Part shown: piece by piece, positions 8,146 through 11,120 of the stretch
Layout: the number at the start of each line of letters is the position of its first letter
Numbering within the stretch: position 1 is the stretch's first letter
Assembly (NCBI GenBank): GCA_900642245.1
Contig: CAAAJI010001012.1
Location: forward strand, 1-11,120
Origin: Fragilaria radians
Lineage: Eukaryota; Bacillariophyta; Fragilariophyceae; Fragilariales; Fragilariaceae
Direction of reading: 5' to 3'
Length of the DNA: 11,120 nucleotides
The notes under the pieces: model-generated
Database searches by the model: none
What the model was told of the DNA's origin: nothing
The model's input: the letters and a program-made list of their open reading frames with translations, nothing else
Program-made: the position numbers and the translations under genes

Positions 8146-9523
8146 ATATAAAATTCGAAGACAATTCTAGGGGAAAATCGTTAATCGAATGAATCAAATG
8201 GTTGACGTGTGTAAATTCGAGTTAACACATACTTGGTAATTGTTAATTTTAGTACACGCCACAAAGGAATACAATTGGGAAAATAGAGTAACAGCATTCA
8301 ATGCATTGAACATGCTTTGAAGTAATATTGTAGAAGCCCTGATGTGTGAAGTTATTTTGGAGGAAAATTGGAACTCAAAGACTAATCAAGCAATTATTGA
8401 AAATGCAGGAAATCAAGAATAAAATATATAGCAATGAGAATGATACGTAGATAAAAATAAGACAAAGACAGAATGCCTGAAGTTAGGCATGAACAATTTG
8501 ACTTTCAATCCGGTGGAAGAGTTCTAAATAAGGCACCGTGAATTTCTTATACACGGCTTAAGAATAACGCAACCAATAAGAGGAGGGATAATGCAATATT
8601 GAATAATTGTGGAGCAAAATCAGTATTGTTTCTGGCCAAAATCTGCCACAAACGCATTCATAAACGCATTTTTTACTCTTGCATTCGCAACATTCTTCCA
8701 ATGTTATCATGATATTTCTGCCTCTTACACAAACACATTATTGCAAGCTTCAAAACTTTGAGATGCGCAGTTTGTGCTCTGTCAGAGATTGTAATACTTC
8801 TCTCCCTTAGTTGCTGATAAACGGTCTTCTCCGATCAGGCAAATGCAACCAATGGTCAATTTCAGAGTAACGCCACAATGACCCCCCACCGGCTGAGTAA
8901 TGCAGATCAACCCTATTTGATTGTTGAATTTGATTTTATAAACGGCACTCATTTATCTTTCCAATGTAATCAGTTTCATAACATTTGCAAAAATTCTCCA
9001 TTCCCACAGCGATGTCAACATCGCTGTCGCAAACTCAATGCAAATGGAATTTTCTGTCTGTCTAAGTCCTTAAAGTGTCCCATTAAGCCGGAGCACTGTT
9101 CTTTTCATTTTTCCTCTTGTGCCCCAGGTAATCTACAAATACCACTTTTCTCCATATCTGGAATTCCTGATTGTAACGGATTATTTTATAACAAAATAGT
9201 TTGTCCTTTTTTCTCAGCAGTGTGATGATTACTTTGTTTCCTGATGTTTTGGTGCAATTATTTTTCCAAGGATGCTTTCTCAAGTCACTTTCCGCCAAAA
9301 TATTTCATGTGAAGCTCTCCACACCTATTATATAACAATCACCCTAATATTGGATGAAATATGGAATGTATTTTGATGATTTACAGAAATTTGTAGAATC
9401 AACTTTCCTAGCACCAGTGCACTCAAAATCCCTAATCTTTAATCTTATTGCGTTTTCACTTTCCTCTTGATGGGCTGTATTGTGTTGAATTTATATCTGA
9501 CTTCACTTTTGTGACTATGTGCT
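8146..9523. other. intergenic, 3' region of the HMG-box gene, no recognisable gene
   Basis: An AATAAA at 8418-8423, about 270 bases past the HMG stop, is the clearest polyadenylation signal candidate. Short inverted repeats are present: a 6-base stem ATGCCT/AGGCAT near 8474-8491 and a 10-base stem at 9006-9027. Open frames at 8878-9225 (+) and 9083-9298 (-) overlap each other, have no family motifs and look like chance. I recognise no transposon remnant here. Confidence 0.4.
9006..9027. repeat. perfect 10-base inverted repeat with 2-base spacer
   Basis: ACAGCGATGT, then CA, then ACATCGCTGT. The two arms are exact reverse complements, more GC-rich than the surroundings. With only two spacer bases it would act as a dyad site or a cruciform rather than a typical RNA hairpin. 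No neighbouring feature explains it. Confidence 0.6.
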
Positions 9524-9835
9524 TTATAAATCCTCTACATTAATCAAGTGCATTGCCATCAAACGTTTAAAGCTTGTAGCATCCGGAGTTTTTTCCTTAG
9601 CTTTAACATGCATGCTTGGTGTTGTTCCTTTTGATTTATTGGATAATGATGACAGTACAGTGTCTCCTACATCATTTTCAATGCCAATTGCATGATAACA
9701 CTTCCCCTTTTTAGCTGTATACCAGATTAGGGTTTGCCAGCATTTTGCTTTTATGTAATCCGATTCAATATATATACTGTTAGGATGTGCATGCTGAGTA
9801 GGCCTAATTCTCTTGTTTAACTTTAGATACTTCAC
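9524..9835 (-). CDS. hypothetical 103-codon open frame, doubtful
   Basis: The frame starts at a GTG, not an ATG, so a real protein would need an upstream exon. It has no signal peptide, membrane segment or motif I recognise. It contains an IYIESDYIKAKCWQTLIWY stretch and a Lys/Thr/Ser-rich C-terminal half. A second frame on the same strand (9908-9804, 34 codons from ATG, containing EQHVMQPERVMCEVSK) overlaps its start. The pair could be one gene split by a frameshift or an unseen intron. A frame of this length is also expected by chance in 11 kb of AT-rich DNA, so I treat it as unproven. Confidence 0.15.
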   Translation of the reverse strand: MKYLKLNKRIRPTQHAHPNSIYIESDYIKAKCWQTLIWYTAKKGKCYHAIGIENDVGDTVLSSLSNKSKGTTPSMHVKAKEKTPDATSFKRLMAMHLINVEDL

Positions 9836-10171
9836 ACATTACTCGTTCTGGTTGCATGACATGTTGTTCAACAATGTAGACTTGTAAGGTTTTACAATAA
9901 ATCGTCATTTCAGAGAATACTTGTCACGGTTGAAAGAATCACAAATCAAATCTTGTAACAATGTCAAAATCTAGTAGGCTACTGTAATCATAAAGTTAGA
10001 GCAGCAATGTAGCATCACCTCCTCAGACTTCTAGTGGGGAGGTGAAAAATGTATAATAATAAGTCATGGTTTACATCTAATATTCTTAACAGATCAGCAT
10101 AGTTTGCATTGCTTTTCAAATTCAATTTCATGAAACATGAACTCAAAATAATCAATCTGATTATGAGTAAC
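9836..10171. other. intergenic, 3' side of the LRR gene, with one hairpin
   Basis: Apart from the 5' end of the short 9804-9908 frame, this interval has no gene I can see. It should contain the 3' untranslated region of the minus-strand LRR gene. The one structured element is TCACCTCC/GGAGGTGA at 10015-10022 and 10038-10045, a perfect 8-base stem with a 15-base loop. Confidence 0.4.
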
Positions 10172-10231
10172 AACACTAAATGAGATAGTTCTTGTCAGTT
10201 TATCTTCAATTAAGCTCAACTATGTCAGCTG
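10172..10231 (-). pseudogene. remnant of a ninth LRR repeat beyond the stop
   Basis: Read on the minus strand from 10231 in the frame one base off the LRR gene, the codons give QLT, a TAG, then LSLIEDKLTRTISFS. This fits the repeat pattern LTxLxLxxNxLTGxIPSS with the expected Trp codon TGG changed to TAG, Gly to Arg and Pro to Ser. The upstream gene leaves the repeat pattern exactly after PSSI, and a loss of 11 bases there would put the two in register. Most of this stretch overlaps the last codons of the current gene. Confidence 0.6.
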
Positions 10232-11069
10232 CAATAGATGATGGAACAGATCCTGTTAAGTTATTGAGAGACAACTTCAGCTTTGACAAAGATGTCAATA
10301 ATCCAATAGTAGATGGAACAGCTCCTGTTAAGTCATTATTGGACAAATCCAGCATTGTCAAAGATGTCAATAGCCCAATTGATGATGGAATAGTTGCATT
10401 CAATTTATTATCATACAAACTTAACCATGTCAATTTTGTCAACAGCCCAATAGATAATGGAATAGGTCCTGTAAAATCATTTGCTCCCATCTCTATCCAT
10501 GACAAACCAGTCAATGATTCAATAGATGATGGTATAGGTCCTGTGACTGTATTTTCATACAAAGACAGCAATGTCAAATCTGTCAACAACCCAATGGATG
10601 AAGGCATAGATCCTGACAGGTAGTTCTTATACAATACTAACTCTTTCAATTTTGTCAAGGATCCAATCGAGGGTGGAATGGATCCTGTATATGAGTTATC
10701 ACACAAGTTCAAGTACGTCAACTGCGTCAAGAACCAAATTTGCGATGGTATGCGACCCGTGAAACCCTTATTCGACCAATCCAAACGTGTTATAATTGGA
10801 TCAAAGGTTGGAAATTGAGTCGAGGGTGAGGGATGAGAAGATCGCTTCACATGGTAGAATGGCGGCTTTGAAGGTACAAGAAGATTTCTTGGAGGAGGAG
10901 GTTGTGACGCCGGTGTTGAAAAGGAAGATGTAGATGGAAATTGAATACCCCCAGCTATTTTGAAGGAATCACTAGTCTGCATGTTTGACTCTCCTGGTTG
11001 CATATTCATCTTTGAATTTATTTCCTTTCGAAATGTTTTGACCGATTCATCATTCGCTGTATGTTCCAT
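10206..11069 (-). CDS. leucine-rich repeat protein, plant-type repeats
   Basis: 287 residues from ATG 11069 to TGA 10208-10206. Residues 1-95 are Ser/Pro-rich (PASQPPPP near 53-60) with no signal peptide or membrane segment. Residues 96-287 are eight repeats of exactly 24 residues on the plan LxxLxLxxNxLTGxIPSSIGLLT, the plant-type LRR that forms a curved protein-binding solenoid. At DNA level this shows as a 72-base period, for example recurring GATCCTGT/GGTCCTGT on the plus strand. Proteins of this kind are numerous in diatoms, often with a membrane segment before the repeats; their ligands are unknown. The last repeat ends abnormally in AADIVELN with no C-terminal cap, and a decayed ninth repeat follows in another frame, so this copy is probably shortened. 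It may still be expressed, or be an early pseudogene. An upstream exon is possible. Confidence 0.8.
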   Translation of the reverse strand: MEHTANDESVKTFRKEINSKMNMQPGESNMQTSDSFKIAGGIQFPSTSSFSTPASQPPPPRNLLVPSKPPFYHVKRSSHPSPSTQFPTFDPIITRLDWSNKGFTGRIPSQIWFLTQLTYLNLCDNSYTGSIPPSIGSLTKLKELVLYKNYLSGSMPSSIGLLTDLTLLSLYENTVTGPIPSSIESLTGLSWIEMGANDFTGPIPLSIGLLTKLTWLSLYDNKLNATIPSSIGLLTSLTMLDLSNNDLTGAVPSTIGLLTSLSKLKLSLNNLTGSVPSSIAADIVELN

Positions 11070-11090
11070 GCTTCCTTGACTTCTTTGAAT

Positions 11091-11120
11091 CCTAGAACCA
11101 AGCGATAGGTAAAGTTAATC
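11091..11120 (-). other. possible 3' end of an intron upstream of the LRR coding region
   Basis: On the minus strand the sequence GATTAAC, then a pyrimidine-leaning stretch, then TTCTAG|GATTC resembles branch site plus acceptor, 22 bases before the ATG at 11069. From the AG to the ATG the frame is open and in phase, and the in-frame TAA at 11117-11115 would fall inside the intron. If real, the protein starts on an exon to the right of the window. Confidence 0.25.

Noticed and set aside
8878..9225. Plus-strand 115-codon frame rich in Cys, Phe and Pro
   Set aside because: The Cys spacing fits no zinc-finger or secreted-peptide family I know, and there is no signal peptide; probably chance.
10192..10623. 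Plus-strand frame with repeated DDGI/DPVK pattern
   Set aside because: The exact complement of the LRR repeats; the repetition is explained by the 72-base LRR period.
1..11120. tRNA, rRNA or CRISPR array
   Set aside because: No clear tRNA B-box with a matching A-box, no rRNA-like conserved blocks, and the only regular repeats are coding LRR units.

Overview
The window reads as nuclear DNA of a diatom, or a close stramenopile relative. The evidence is an AT-rich sequence with roughly 70-90 base GT-AG introns, a Ty1/copia retrotransposon of the stramenopile type (DTRADT-type protease motif, chromo-like module ahead of reverse transcriptase), a two-HMG-box gene and a plant-type 24-residue LRR gene. 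I could not fix the genus. There is no bacterial operon structure, CRISPR array, tRNA or rRNA.

Positions 1 to about 4515 hold the 5' part of a Copia-type LTR retrotransposon on the minus strand, cut by the left edge inside reverse transcriptase. Gag, protease, integrase, linker, chromo-like module and the start of reverse transcriptase all lie in one reading frame. That frame is broken only by two in-frame TGA codons (2290-2288 and 1561-1559); I see no frameshift. A probable 5' LTR (about 4346-4515) carries a TGACGTCA site. Next, on the plus strand (about 5640-6275), is a badly decayed gag of a different Copia lineage, recognised by a DPDxWI motif and two damaged zinc knuckles. The left 6.3 kb is therefore a transposon-rich block with no clear host gene.

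Positions 6697-8145 hold the best-supported host gene. It has four exons on the plus strand and encodes a predicted 405-residue protein with two tandem HMG boxes and a long Tyr/Gln/Asn/Ser-rich tail. The first two exons are too short to appear as open reading frames and were rebuilt from splice sites and the HMG-box pattern. Retention of the third intron would give a 335-residue form.

Positions 8146-10171 hold no gene I can name: a possible polyadenylation signal, a perfect 10-base inverted repeat, an 8-base hairpin and one weak 103-codon reading frame. Positions 10172-11069, minus strand, hold an LRR gene with eight 24-residue repeats (72 bases each). Just past its stop a ninth repeat can be read in another frame with a nonsense codon, so the gene appears to have lost its 3' end. 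A possible splice acceptor just upstream of its ATG suggests that earlier exons may lie outside the window.

The genes do not form a pathway. I found no convincing new multi-gene system. The points most worth checking are the TGA-only interruptions of the retrotransposon, the eroded LRR terminus, the alternative end of the HMG protein and the CRE-like site in the LTR.
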